Source: a virus
Strand: one strand, 5' to 3'
IMG/VR virus record: IMGVR_UViG_3300042261_000588
Coordinates: 79,855-143,854 of that record
DNA length: 64,000 nucleotides
Position numbers and translations under genes: made by a program. This document shows positions 48,611 to 56,772 of this stretch, piece after piece. Numbering within the stretch: the stretch's first letter is position 1; each line of letters starts with the position of its first letter. The notes below the pieces were generated by a model. The model was given only the letters and a program-made list of their open reading frames with translations, was not told the origin of the DNA and ran no database searches.

Positions 48611-48940
48611 ATGATTGAGATCAAGAACGTCAAGACCTATAAGGGTGATGGATTCAGAGTTGATCGGTCTTCTCCTTTAGGAAACCCGTTCTTGGTTGAT
48701 GCCAAGACATCCCGGACGATGGCTATAGCACAATACCGGGAATGGCTCTTGAAGCGTCTGGAGACATACAATCCCACTTCCAAAGCTTTCATGGTGCTTG
48801 TCGAGTATTATCGTCGAGAGGGAAATATGACTTTGATTTGTCATTGCGCTCCGCTTCAATGTCACGCAGAGATCATAAGAGAGTTTGTCTTAGAGGCAGT
48901 TGATGTAATGGGAGATAAAAAAGTTGAAATCACGAGTTGA
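48611..48940 (+). CDS. DUF4326-like protein
   Basis: 109 residues. VDRSSPLGNPFLV and LICHCAPLQCHAEII match DUF4326, a small Cys/His-containing family frequent in phages and mobile elements. Function unknown. Confidence 0.7.
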   Translation: MIEIKNVKTYKGDGFRVDRSSPLGNPFLVDAKTSRTMAIAQYREWLLKRLETYNPTSKAFMVLVEYYRREGNMTLICHCAPLQCHAEIIREFVLEAVDVMGDKKVEITS

Positions 48941-49274
48941 CAAATTTGCCGCCAAGATGCGTAAGAACAAGTCGTGGCCTGAGAAGAAGCTTTGGGCTAA
49001 GATCAAGAACGATCAGCTAGGTGTTCGGTTCTATGCTCAGAAGGTCATTCTGGGTCACTACATCGCAGATTTCTATTGCCCAAAGGCTAATTTGGTCATC
49101 GAGACTGATGGCAAGCAGCATCTTAAGAAGGCGGCTCAGGAGCACGACAGGGAGCGTGATGAGGCGATGGCTAAAATAGGGATCAAGACAGTGAGGTTCA
49201 CGGCGCAGGAGGTTGCCAACAATCTTCCGGCTGTTGTCGTCATGATACAGAAGATCGTTCAAGAAAGAATCTGA
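48924..49274 (+). CDS. DUF559/Vsr-like endonuclease
   Basis: 116 residues. SWPEKKLWAKIKNDQLG, VRFYAQKVILGHYIADFYCPKANLVIETDGKQH carry the D-F...E-x-D-G-x-x-H core of DUF559 (Vsr-related PD-(D/E)XK fold). TTG start with GGGAG upstream, overlapping the previous gene; ATG 48957 is an alternative. Confidence 0.75.
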   Translation: MKSRVDKFAAKMRKNKSWPEKKLWAKIKNDQLGVRFYAQKVILGHYIADFYCPKANLVIETDGKQHLKKAAQEHDRERDEAMAKIGIKTVRFTAQEVANNLPAVVVMIQKIVQERI

Positions 49275-49278
49275 TTCA

Positions 49279-49308
49279 TTCCTTATTTGGGCAGGATTTT
49301 GGTAATGT
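49279..49308 (+). promoter_or_regulatory. Conserved promoter-like element, copy 2
   Basis: TTCCTTATT, 13 bases, GGTAATGT, then ATGGGTGTAAG. Upstream of the Lar-like gene. A CTGGC-GGCTT-GCCAG hairpin follows in the leader (49343-49357). Confidence 0.6.
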
Positions 49309-49372
49309 ATGGGTGTAAGGGCGATACAAAACACAAAGCTGACTGGCGGCTTGCCAGCCAAGGATGATTGAC

Positions 49373-49597
49373 ATGAAGAAGAACGCAACCGTGGAAGCCG
49401 TACAGCCCGACTTGTTGGAGTGCCCGTTCTGCGGGCCAGTCGAGATCGTTCACCGGTGGGCTGGCAACGTCGAGATCAAGCACAAGCCTGCGTGCTTTCT
49501 GCACGCGATCACTACACTGCACGGAGCGGCGCACATCGCGGCGTGGAATCGACGATACTCCAACGCCCGGCTTGATCGACAGGAGGAAGTACGATGA
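49373..49597 (+). CDS. Lar-like (restriction alleviation) zinc protein
   Basis: 74 residues. LECPFCGPVEIV, a Cys later, and AAHIAAWNRRY match the layout of Lar-like proteins (C-P-F-C-G ... W-N-R-R). Lar-type proteins modulate type I restriction. C-terminal tail SNARLDRQEEVR recurs in other genes here. Overlaps the next ATG. Confidence 0.6.
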   Translation: MKKNATVEAVQPDLLECPFCGPVEIVHRWAGNVEIKHKPACFLHAITTLHGAAHIAAWNRRYSNARLDRQEEVR

Positions 49598-50025
49598 GTG
49601 GATGCAAAGAACACCCGGATGGACAGCGTGGTTGTATGTATTGCGCAGAGGTTGGGTTACTTGAGCGAATTGCCGAGCACCCCCCTGTACGGTCGGAGCC
49701 GTTGTTGTCGAACGATCCCGTTCAACAGCCGGGGATCGGACCGCAAGGAGACCGTATGACTGAGACAAACACAACGCGGGCTGCCGGTAGTTCTGCACAG
49801 GCTTGTTGGCCGGATGAGCGTGCCGAGGAATTGAAGGTCTTGCAACAACTGCTGGCGACCATCTCAGGGTTGAATCACGGTAGCGGCTTCGTCGAATCGC
49901 TCCAATGGTGCATCGCGGCTGCAAAATGTCTGCAGCACAGCGACATCGCAGGGTTGAGGTCGAGTTTCATCGACCACCTATTGCGCGACTGCGTTGCGGA
50001 GCGTACGGCCAAACAGCCCGCATAG
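49594..50025 (+). CDS. Small protein sharing N-terminus with 63899 gene
   Basis: 143 residues. N-terminus SGCKEHPDGQRGC...CAEVGLLERIAE is almost identical to the gene at the window end. The C-terminal part is a separate helical region. AGGAGG precedes ATG. Unknown function. Confidence 0.55.
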   Translation: MSGCKEHPDGQRGCMYCAEVGLLERIAEHPPVRSEPLLSNDPVQQPGIGPQGDRMTETNTTRAAGSSAQACWPDERAEELKVLQQLLATISGLNHGSGFVESLQWCIAAAKCLQHSDIAGLRSSFIDHLLRDCVAERTAKQPA

Positions 50026-50116
50026 CTGCGGCTAAAAGAACCTGAAGGCGGACAAGGTTTTGAATGCGTTGAGCGACGAGTGCCTTGCTCAGAGGATGAA
50101 TGGAGTGTAGGTCAAA

Positions 50117-50386
50117 ATGAGTAATAACGTCAAGAGGGTTATCACAGTTGTCAAGGAATCCGACCACAATGGTCGATTTGCTCTGAATGAGTGTCTGGTG
50201 ACAGAAGGGAGCATCTCGCGGACGGCTTACTGGTCTGACGGGACTCTGAAGGTGGAGCAGATGCAGGACAAGCTGATTGCTGAGGGTGCTAATCCAGCCA
50301 CTGTTGAGGAGTTTCGACAAGTCGTCTATGACTATGGTTACGAGAATGGAATGGAAGTGGTTGAGGAGGCTGTGGCGTTGGGATGA
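50117..50386 (+). CDS. Small protein of unknown function
   Basis: 89 residues, strand then helix, acidic. Weak ribosome site. Unknown family. Confidence 0.45.
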   Translation: MSNNVKRVITVVKESDHNGRFALNECLVTEGSISRTAYWSDGTLKVEQMQDKLIAEGANPATVEEFRQVVYDYGYENGMEVVEEAVALG

Positions 50387-50392
50387 CATAAA

Positions 50393-50468
50393 GCACCAAT
50401 AGCTCAGTTGGTAGAGCGGGACCTTCCCAAGGTTCAGGTCGTCGGTTCAAACCCGATTTGGTGCTCCA
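50393..50468 (+). tRNA. tRNA-Gly(CCC)
   Basis: Acceptor GCACCAA/TTGGTGC, anticodon arm GGACC-TTCCCAA-GGTTC, CCA encoded. Confidence 0.9.
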
Positions 50469-50495
50469 ATAGTTGATGAAAAGAGGAGACAAGCG

Positions 50496-50729
50496 GTGAA
50501 AGTGATTGGATCAACGTGGTTCTCTGAGATGGGCAGCGCAACTCCGATTGGAATCGTTCTAGTCGAGTTTGACAAGGCAGAGCAGCAAGATTTTGGTGCG
50601 TTTGCCCTGGCGGCATATATTGGAACGTCTGCAGGTCTCTCAAAGGAGATGGACGAGGAAAGAATCGTGAAGAATGGTGCGAGGTTTCCTGTTTCTGCTG
50701 CCAAGATGATGATCGGGCGAGGAGTATGA
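50496..50729 (+). CDS. Small protein of unknown function
   Basis: 77 residues from a GTG. WFSEMGSATPIGIVLVEFD core; resembles small phage proteins of unknown role. GAGGAGAC lies upstream. Overlaps the next start. Confidence 0.45.
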   Translation: MKVIGSTWFSEMGSATPIGIVLVEFDKAEQQDFGAFALAAYIGTSAGLSKEMDEERIVKNGARFPVSAAKMMIGRGV

Positions 50730-50977
50730 AAAATCGTGGAGTTCGCAGGGATCATGAAAAACGGATTAAGGCCAGAGTCAAGAAGGTCTTAATTTCCAAG
50801 AAGAATTTTTGCAAGTCTGCTTGTGAACCTTCCGAAGCGCCTACGAAGAAGGTGATTGGTCGGCTGGCGGCTGTTCACGGCGCTGCTTGTTCTTGCCAAA
50901 TGTGCGGAAATCCTCGAAGATATGCCAAGGGAAAAGGAAAGATCACGATGCAGGAGCGGAGGTTGAAAGCGATTTGA
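50726..50977 (+). CDS. Small zinc-binding protein (CxCxMCGNPRR type)
   Basis: 83 residues. NRGVRRDHEKRIKARVKK, then CSCQMCGNPRR and TMQERRLKA. This basic, Cys-containing pattern is common in small bacterial and phage proteins of unknown function. Confidence 0.6.
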   Translation: MKNRGVRRDHEKRIKARVKKVLISKKNFCKSACEPSEAPTKKVIGRLAAVHGAACSCQMCGNPRRYAKGKGKITMQERRLKAI

Positions 50978-51075
50978 CTTACGACATCTACAACCCTGAC
51001 ACCATGTGATTCTGTTTCGGAATGTCGTGAATGACGCCGTTGTAGTCGGTTCAGAAAGGGTATAATGATTTAAGT

Positions 51076-51149
51076 GCGGGTGTAACTCAATGGTAGAGTG
51101 TCAGCCTTCCAAGCTGATTACGAGGGTTCGATTCCCTTCACCCGCTCCA
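51076..51149 (+). tRNA. tRNA-Gly(TCC)
   Basis: Acceptor GCGGGTG/CACCCGC, anticodon arm TCAGC-CTTCCAA-GCTGA, CCA encoded. A TATAAT at 51061-51066 lies 10 bases upstream. Confidence 0.9.
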
Positions 51150-51165
51150 ATGATTAATGTGATTT

Positions 51166-51242
51166 GGCCCTATGGCGCAATTGGACAGCGCAGCGGTTTC
51201 CTAAACCGACGGTTGGGGGTTCGATTCCCTCTAGGGCCGCCA
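51166..51242 (+). tRNA. tRNA-Arg(CCT)
   Basis: Acceptor GGCCCTA/TAGGGCC, anticodon loop TTCCTAA within CGGT/ACCG, CCA encoded. Confidence 0.85.
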
Positions 51243-51252
51243 ACGAAGATAT

Positions 51253-51329
51253 ACCCCCGTAGCTCAGATGTATAGAGCGGAAAATTTCTAATTTTCGGGT
51301 CGCAGGTTAGAGTCCTGCCGGGGGTACCA
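51253..51329 (+). tRNA. tRNA-Arg(TCT)
   Basis: Acceptor ACCCCCG/CGGGGGT, anticodon arm GAAAA-TTTCTAA-TTTTC, CCA encoded. T loop TTAGAGT has A for C56. Confidence 0.85.
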
Positions 51330-51340
51330 AGATGTTTGAT

Positions 51341-51415
51341 GAGTCTATGGTGTAATGGATAGCACCTTACCCTACGAAGGTAATAGTCTGGGTTCAACTC
51401 CCGGTAGACTCACCA
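51341..51415 (+). tRNA. tRNA-Arg(ACG)
   Basis: Acceptor GAGTCTA/TAGACTC, anticodon arm TTACC-CTACGAA-GGTAA, CCA encoded. Confidence 0.9.
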
Positions 51416-51428
51416 GTTTGTAGGAGAT

Positions 51429-51502
51429 TGGCTCGTGGTGTAATTGGCAGCACGTCACGCTCCAGTGAAGGATTGCAGGTTCGATTCCTGCCGAGTCAAC
51501 CA
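51429..51502 (+). tRNA. tRNA-like gene with 6-base anticodon loop (Trp-like)
   Basis: Acceptor TGGCTCG/CGAGTCA, D and T arms normal, CCA encoded. The anticodon hairpin pairs best as TCAC-GCTCCA-GTGA, a 6-base loop. If the T is U33 the anticodon would be CCA (Trp). One base may be missing. Confidence 0.55.
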
Positions 51503-51540
51503 AGTGTTTTCGATATTCAGATCAATGATGTTTTGGAGAT

Positions 51541-51617
51541 TGTCCTCTAGCTCAATTGGACAGAGCACCTGACTTTGACTCAGGTGGTTGGTGGTTCGAA
51601 TCCACCGGGGACAGCCA
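51541..51617 (+). tRNA. tRNA-Gln(TTG)
   Basis: Acceptor TGTCCTC/GGGGACA, anticodon arm CCTGA-CTTTGAC-TCAGG, CCA encoded. Confidence 0.9.
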
Positions 51618-51623
51618 GGAGAA

Positions 51624-52307
51624 ATGGAGTGTATTGTGACGACAGTGATTGGATGCAAGACTTTGGTATTGTCTTCTGACTGGAGGCCGATCAATGTTCT
51701 TCCTGTGTTAATGGCTATTAAGAAGGTCTTCTCTGGACGGGCTAAGTGCTTGGACCCGGAGTCATACCGTATTTATGACTACGAGGATTGGCTGACTGAG
51801 TGGAGCGATGTAGCGAAGGTCGCTCAGTATGCGAAAGATCGTGTCATCTCTTTGGCTGGCACGAATCTGGTATTGCCAGAAGTCATCGTCTGCACGGACT
51901 ATCACGGGTTAGGATTCAAGGTGAATCATCGGCGTAGCCCTAAGTTTAGTCGAAGAAATTTGGTCTTGAGAGACCAAAGCACCTGCCAATTTTGCGGGAA
52001 GAAGTTTCCCGTGCGTGAGTTGACGATGGACCATGTCATTCCTAGATCGAAGGGCGGAGAGGTTTCTTGGACGAATATCGTATGTGCATGTGTGTCTTGT
52101 AATAGACGCAAAGCCGACAAGAGTCTTGCTCAGGCAGGTATGAAGCTGATACGTCGTCCTGTGGCACCGACACACAATGATTTGCGTCTGGACCCTACGG
52201 ATCGGATTCGTATGCAGATCACCAGTCCCGCTCCGAAGACATGGGATGCGTTCCTTGGTGCAACGATAAATACGATGTATTGGAACACCTCGTTAAAGGA
52301 TGATTAA
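51624..52307 (+). CDS. HNH endonuclease
   Basis: 227 residues. CQFCGKKFPVRELTMDHVIPRSKGG...NIVCACVSCNRRKADK is a complete HNH with two zinc knuckles (D-H-V-I-P core). N-terminus LVLSSDWRPINVLP is typical of the bacterial/phage HNH group with an AIKKVFSGRAKCL segment. Begins 7 bases after tRNA-Gln. A truncated copy of its 3' end lies at 53014-53178. Confidence 0.85.
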   Translation: MECIVTTVIGCKTLVLSSDWRPINVLPVLMAIKKVFSGRAKCLDPESYRIYDYEDWLTEWSDVAKVAQYAKDRVISLAGTNLVLPEVIVCTDYHGLGFKVNHRRSPKFSRRNLVLRDQSTCQFCGKKFPVRELTMDHVIPRSKGGEVSWTNIVCACVSCNRRKADKSLAQAGMKLIRRPVAPTHNDLRLDPTDRIRMQITSPAPKTWDAFLGATINTMYWNTSLKDD

Positions 52308-52325
52308 ATGGGAGATTGAAAAATA

Positions 52326-52355
52326 TCCCTTATTCTGATCTCCTTTCGGTAATGT
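52326..52355 (+). promoter_or_regulatory. Conserved promoter-like element, copy 3
   Basis: TCCCTTATT, 13 bases, GGTAATGT. Followed by about 330 bases without a supported gene. Confidence 0.6.
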
Positions 52356-52665
52356 ATGGCTCGTAAGAGGTCAAACAGTTCTAGTCGGAAAGAGGCCAGA
52401 AATGCGGTAAGTAATGAAAACCTTGCGAGGGCAGCGGACGGTAAGCTGTTCTCGTAGAACCCGGAGTAGATGGTAGTCGGTGCTCCGGTGTGGGTCAAAA
52501 AGCCAGTCTACTCGTCTGCCAGACGGTGCTTAGAGCACAGCCAAAGGACTCGGAAGGATGGCCGAAAAAGGGAGTGGGCTGGCGGGTGATACCATGTGCC
52601 TCGAATTGGGTGAGAAGCCCGAAGTCGCTGGCAGGACCAAAGCCGTTGGTCCTGACCTGCGCAAA
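52356..52665 (+). ncRNA. Putative structured RNA
   Basis: No gene fits. Rich in self-complementary segments and ends with AGGACCAA-AGCCG-TTGGTCCT (about 52632-52652). Together with the upstream promoter-like element this suggests an independently transcribed RNA of about 300 bases. It does not show RNase P or tmRNA signatures. Confidence 0.4.
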
Positions 52666-52695
52666 TAGTTACGTGAAATAAAAACAAGGAGAAGT

Positions 52696-53034
52696 GTGCA
52701 AAAGCAAGATGTTCTGACGGATGTATGGCGTGAGCATACGGAATCCTGTAAGGACCACCATCATAACTGCCTTGGAAAGGACCACTATCATAACTGGCTT
52801 GAAGTGAAGATGGAAAGTAAGGGGAAGCCCAAGCCTGAAATGATGGCTTCGCAGGACACGAAGGATGCAGTGGCTACGAAGAAGATGGAAGAGAAGTTGT
52901 TCGGGCTGCTGCGAAGATGGCGGAGGTTTTGGCTGGCGATGCAGCTCTAATGGATCGATGGGCATTTGAATCGCAAAAAAACCATGGTTTGTCAACTCAT
53001 CTGTGTGCCTTGAAACAATCGTAAAGCAGATAAA
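52696..53034 (+). pseudogene. Frameshifted relative of the 56773 gene
   Basis: GTG with AAGGAG upstream; the N-terminal half has a repeated KDHxHNxL element. Near 52900 the frame must shift to read VVRAAAKMAEVLAGDAALMDRWA, which matches AAAKMAELLAGDVSQMDRWA in the 56773 gene at the DNA level too. The shifted frame ends at the TAA near 53024. Confidence 0.5.
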
Positions 53035-53178
53035 TCATCAAAGGATTCTGGCATGAAACTGATACGTCGTATGCAGATCGCCAGTCCCGCTCCGAAGACA
53101 TGGAAGGCGTTCCTTGGCTCAACGATAAATACGATGTATTGGGACACAGACCTGAAAAAATCGAAAAATATTTCCTAA
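53014..53178 (+). pseudogene. 3' remnant of the HNH gene
   Basis: Reads NRKADKSS...GMKLIRRMQIASPAPKTWKAF...STINTMYWDT, matching the HNH protein C-terminus with an internal deletion. Followed by another copy of the same promoter-like element. Confidence 0.75.
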
Positions 53179-53201
53179 TTCTGACTTGTTTTTGGTAATG
53201 T
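53172..53201 (+). promoter_or_regulatory. Conserved promoter-like element, copy 4
   Basis: TTCCTAATT, 13 bases, GGTAATGT. Precedes the GC-rich 53247 gene. Confidence 0.6.
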
Positions 53202-53246
53202 ATGATTGTAAGAGGCCAATAAAACAATCCGGGCAAGTAGGTTGAC

Positions 53247-54512
53247 ATGACTAAGATCACCACAGCGGATGTATCCGAGCTGCGTCAAAAGATTGCGGCC
53301 GACGCCTACGCCGCGCACCCCGGCGCGGCGGAGCAGAAATTAGCGTATGAAGACGCTGACTATCAGGATTGGTGTCCAGAGGCTACCGATCCCCGTTTCG
53401 GCGCGATGGCACGCGCCGAGGCGCAGTCTCAAGCGGACTGGGATGCCGCCGTCGAGCGGCTGATTGCCTCCCCTGCATACGCCGCCGCTGTTGCGGAGTT
53501 TGGCCGCGAGGCCGTCCGCGTTCGCATTGCGGGATGGTACGAAGGCAGCGTCGAGGTTGCGGCCACCCTCCGTGCCGAGGAGCAATTTGCGGCAGATCAC
53601 GAGGCGGTCGAGTTCGCCGAAAAGGCCGAGGCCGAGCGGCAGGAAGCCATCGCGGCGGCATGGTCGAATGTCGAAACGCTGGCCCAGCGGGCGAGTCTAC
53701 CCGTTGACCGGTCGAGCATCTACGGATCGACCAGCCGCGCCGAGTGTGGTGAGCACCCGGCCCGCTGGGTGGAGTCCGCCAGCATGTCAGACGACGGATA
53801 CCGGTCCGACGGCGAGGGCGGCCAGTATTACGCTGGCGTATCGCAGTCCGCGCACTCTGTCCGGTCGTCGCGGGTGGAACTCCGCGCAGACTGGCAGGCG
53901 CGGTGGGACGCGGCGCAGGCCAGCAAAGAGACGCTGGTGGCGTTTGTCGCCGCGTTCCGCGACGCCGTTGGTATCACGGCGGCAGAGCAGGCCGCCGAGG
54001 AAGACCGCCGTCGCGTTGCCGCCGACGCGGAGTTGCAGGCCGCCGAGCGCAATGCCGTCAGCGCAATCTGCGACGCGGCGCGGCTGCCAGACACGCGGGG
54101 CCGGAGTCCGGCGACGCGGCGGGAGTCCTCCACGCGGCGAGCCGACTTGGCCGCCGGACAGGCCGCACTCGCCGCCGTTTTGGCGGTTAAGTGCCCGACC
54201 GCTCTTGCCCGCGAGAGCCAAGAGCGCGAGGCCGGTAAACTCCGCGAGTATATCGCGGGGCGCGTGGCCTCAGCCGAACAGGCGGAGCGATGGGAGTCCG
54301 TCGTCGCCAAGTGCGACGACGCAAGCGACGACGACATCCGGGCGCTGATCGCGTCCGACTGGCTGTGGTCGTCCGAAGTCCGGGTGTGGCAGGCCCGGCT
54401 AGACCGTCGCGCCGGAGACCGCGAAGACAAGGCGCGAAAGGAAAAGTCCGAGCAGGCACGGAACGATTTTGGCCGGAGCGCATGGGGCGCACTGGCTGGG
54501 CTGAAACTGTAA
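53247..54512 (+). CDS. Ala/Glu-rich coiled-coil protein, GC-rich
   Basis: 421 residues, dominated by Ala, Glu, Arg and Asp, with repeated DADAELQAAER-like heptads. No known domain. GC content and codon use are far above the rest of the window, suggesting recent transfer from a GC-rich genome. The long open frame on the opposite strand is a composition shadow. Confidence 0.65.
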   Translation: MTKITTADVSELRQKIAADAYAAHPGAAEQKLAYEDADYQDWCPEATDPRFGAMARAEAQSQADWDAAVERLIASPAYAAAVAEFGREAVRVRIAGWYEGSVEVAATLRAEEQFAADHEAVEFAEKAEAERQEAIAAAWSNVETLAQRASLPVDRSSIYGSTSRAECGEHPARWVESASMSDDGYRSDGEGGQYYAGVSQSAHSVRSSRVELRADWQARWDAAQASKETLVAFVAAFRDAVGITAAEQAAEEDRRRVAADAELQAAERNAVSAICDAARLPDTRGRSPATRRESSTRRADLAAGQAALAAVLAVKCPTALARESQEREAGKLREYIAGRVASAEQAERWESVVAKCDDASDDDIRALIASDWLWSSEVRVWQARLDRRAGDREDKARKEKSEQARNDFGRSAWGALAGLKL

Positions 54513-54575
54513 CCGACAGTGGGAAATGACATCCAAAACCCGCGCCGGGCGGGAAGACCCGGCAAGGAGAATGAT

Positions 54576-54932
54576 ATGCGCATAATATGGTGCAGCCGAC
54601 ACAAGATTTCGGCCAAACAACTGATCGACCTGTGCCACACTGCGCAGATCGGCGATGACGTTGCAGTCGAAAACCGCAACGTCACATGGGCGGCGACGGC
54701 TGATGCGGCTGCGGACGCGGTGCACAACAGCGCACAATGGGAGGAATTGTATGCCGCAGCAGGGCGTGGCGGCATCATAGCGGGAGTTTTCCCGCCGGTG
54801 GCTCTGGAGACAAGGCGCCCCTTCGGGCAAACGGGTATCCGCCTCGCCTCGTCGGTATCACGGCAGGCGCCGGAACTCAGGGTCGGAGACGGGCCGATCC
54901 CGTTCGTGCACGTCCGCTGGGCGTTGCTGTGA
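54576..54932 (+). CDS. Small protein of unknown function
   Basis: 118 residues, ATG after CAAGGAG. IIWCSRHKISAKQLIDLC opening and FVHVRWALL end. Preceded by a GCCGGG/CCCGGC hairpin (54544-54562) that recurs before other genes here. Confidence 0.5.
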   Translation: MRIIWCSRHKISAKQLIDLCHTAQIGDDVAVENRNVTWAATADAAADAVHNSAQWEELYAAAGRGGIIAGVFPPVALETRRPFGQTGIRLASSVSRQAPELRVGDGPIPFVHVRWALL

Positions 54933-54982
54933 TCCACCAAACCCTCGCGTCGGGTGGGAAATCCCGACGGAAAAGCGGCACG

Positions 54983-55111
54983 ATGAAGACGAAATGGCAC
55001 AAAGTCAAACGCGGTGACGGCAAGATCGTTGGTGAAATCCTGTTGGTATGGTGTGAAACGCTGGAGCGTTGGTGCTCGCTGGAAGGTGTCACCAAGTGGC
55101 GGAGCGCGTGA
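54983..55111 (+). CDS. Small protein of unknown function
   Basis: 42 residues (KTKWHKVKRGDGKIVGEILLVWCE), strand-rich. Preceded by a CGTCGGG/CCCGACG hairpin (54947-54969) of the same family as the one at 54544. Confidence 0.45.
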   Translation: MKTKWHKVKRGDGKIVGEILLVWCETLERWCSLEGVTKWRSA

Positions 55112-55151
55112 AGCCGAACGACAAAGCTGAGACTTTCGAAAGGAGCGAAGT

Positions 55152-55373
55152 ATGAGAGCGGTCAAGGTAATAATCAACGGGGTGTGCACGGCCACGAAAG
55201 CGATGGAAGATTGGAACGGTTTACGGGACGTATTGGATGAATATTTTGGGATTGCTGGAGCAGAAATTCGTCCTGCGGAGGGGGAGGTGTTTGAAGGGTC
55301 TCGTTGTACTAGGTATGAGTTCAAGAATGGGGCGTGGTGGGTGTGGGTGCGCCCTCCGAAAGCGCTCTGGTGA
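55152..55373 (+). CDS. Small protein of unknown function
   Basis: 73 residues with AAAGGAG 5 bases before ATG. Ends in a Trp-rich strand (WWVWVRPPKALW). Unknown. Confidence 0.5.
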   Translation: MRAVKVIINGVCTATKAMEDWNGLRDVLDEYFGIAGAEIRPAEGEVFEGSRCTRYEFKNGAWWVWVRPPKALW

Positions 55374-55450
55374 GCGAGTGCTTACTTGTTTGACAAAACA
55401 AGTACAGGGTTGCGTGTGAGACAAAAGCCCGCGAGGGCAGAGAGAGTGAC

Positions 55451-55648
55451 ATGAAGACGACCAAGATCGGCACGACGGCGACGGAGATGACAAGCGACCG
55501 CTACCAGCAGCGGATCATCCGCGCGCAGCCGGGATACCGGCGCGGATCGCGGATGCGCGTGGCGCGGAGAGCAGGGAAAAAGACGTATAGGTTATACGTT
55601 GAGGTCGGCTCCAAGTGGATGGACGGCAGTCTTGAGGACATGCGCTGA
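55451..55648 (+). CDS. Small basic protein
   Basis: 65 residues, Arg-rich (YRRGSRMRVARRAGKKTYR), possibly nucleic-acid binding. Weak ribosome site. Unknown. Confidence 0.4.
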   Translation: MKTTKIGTTATEMTSDRYQQRIIRAQPGYRRGSRMRVARRAGKKTYRLYVEVGSKWMDGSLEDMR

Positions 55649-55736
55649 CAAAACCCCGCGCCGGGCGGTTTCCCGGCACGACCAGCCGCCAAAGGCGGCG
55701 GAGATGACAGCCCAAACGGACAGAAACGAGGGAACG

Positions 55737-56756
55737 ATGGAGCCGTATTACACGATCAGAGAGACGAGAAAAGGCGACTGGATCGTCTTTGATGGGAGGG
55801 GCGAAAACTTCCCGCAAACCCGTGGGGCGCAGGCACATGCGCAGGCGGAGGCGGACAAGATGAACGCAGCCTTTTGCGCTGAGAGCCAGCGCCGCGAGCA
55901 GGCGGCGGAGGCCGAGCGGGCGCGGCTGGCGGAGCGGCCTGACCTGACGCGAAGGTGGGCGGAGATCAGCGCGACGCGCCGCGAGTGGTATGGACTACTC
56001 AGACACCGCGAGGCGGAAGCCGGGAGTTGCGAAAGAGCGCTTATGAGGGGAATGGCCCACTTGGCCGCGCAGACGGAGACGGCGATCGAGGACTGCGAGA
56101 AGATGCGCTCGGTATACTCCACTCTGGAAGACACGCACCACCGGATCGCGGTGGCTTGCAGAGCTGGGCAGTGGGGAGAGGCTGAGCGAGAGATTGAAAG
56201 CGCCGAGGCGTATGTGTCTCGGTGGGCGTGGTCCTGCTATCATGTGCAGGAGGTAGCGCAAAACCAGCGTCGGTCGGTTTCTCTGAACGACCAGCCGCCA
56301 AAGGCGGCGGAGGCCGAGCTGGCGCGGCTGGCGGAGCGTCCTGATTTGACGCTGCGGTGGGTGACTCTCAGCACGACGCTCCGCGAGTGGTACAGACTAC
56401 TCAGGCACCGCGAGGTGTACGCCGGGCGCGTGGAGATGGCTGCGATTATGACGGATAAGGTACACATGGACGGACGCCCCCACAGTCTCGACTTGGTAGC
56501 GCAGGCGGCAGGCGCTCGCAAGGACTGCGCGAAAATGCGCGTGGTCTACCGTCCGCTTAGCGACATGCACGAGCGTATCGCGGTGGCTTGCCGCGCCGGG
56601 CAGTGGGGAGAGGCTGAGCGAGAGATTGTTCGCGCTGAGGAGTATGCGGCGCAATGGGAGTGGTCCTGCTACCATGTGCAGGAGGTAGCGCAAAACCCGC
56701 GCCGGGCGGTTTCCCAGCACGACCAGTCGGAAGTCCCTGCCTTCCTGCCTGTTTGA
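55737..56756 (+). CDS. Protein with internal duplication and embedded hairpin repeat
   Basis: 339 residues. Two repeats of about 140 residues, each with RLAERPDLT...REWY.LLRHRE and IAVACRAGQWGEAEREI...WSCYHVQEVAQN. The joining segment (RRSVSLNDQPPKAAEA) and the end are encoded by the same hairpin DNA that lies between other genes here (GCCGCC/GGCGGC), so the gene grew by duplicating together with the repeat. GAGGGA precedes ATG. Confidence 0.6.
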   Translation: MEPYYTIRETRKGDWIVFDGRGENFPQTRGAQAHAQAEADKMNAAFCAESQRREQAAEAERARLAERPDLTRRWAEISATRREWYGLLRHREAEAGSCERALMRGMAHLAAQTETAIEDCEKMRSVYSTLEDTHHRIAVACRAGQWGEAEREIESAEAYVSRWAWSCYHVQEVAQNQRRSVSLNDQPPKAAEAELARLAERPDLTLRWVTLSTTLREWYRLLRHREVYAGRVEMAAIMTDKVHMDGRPHSLDLVAQAAGARKDCAKMRVVYRPLSDMHERIAVACRAGQWGEAEREIVRAEEYAAQWEWSCYHVQEVAQNPRRAVSQHDQSEVPAFLPV

Positions 56757-56772
56757 GAGAAGGAGCTTCGTG

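Noticed and set aside
52356-52665. RNase P RNA or tmRNA
   Set aside because: Neither the RNase P conserved core (GAGGAAAGTC-type, ACAGNAA) nor a tmRNA tag frame with tRNA-like ends could be found.
53828-55324. 498-codon open frame on the minus strand
   Set aside because: It lies opposite GC-rich genes with good ribosome sites; its product is Ser/Arg/Ala-rich low-complexity with no domain. High GC removes stops in the shadow frame.
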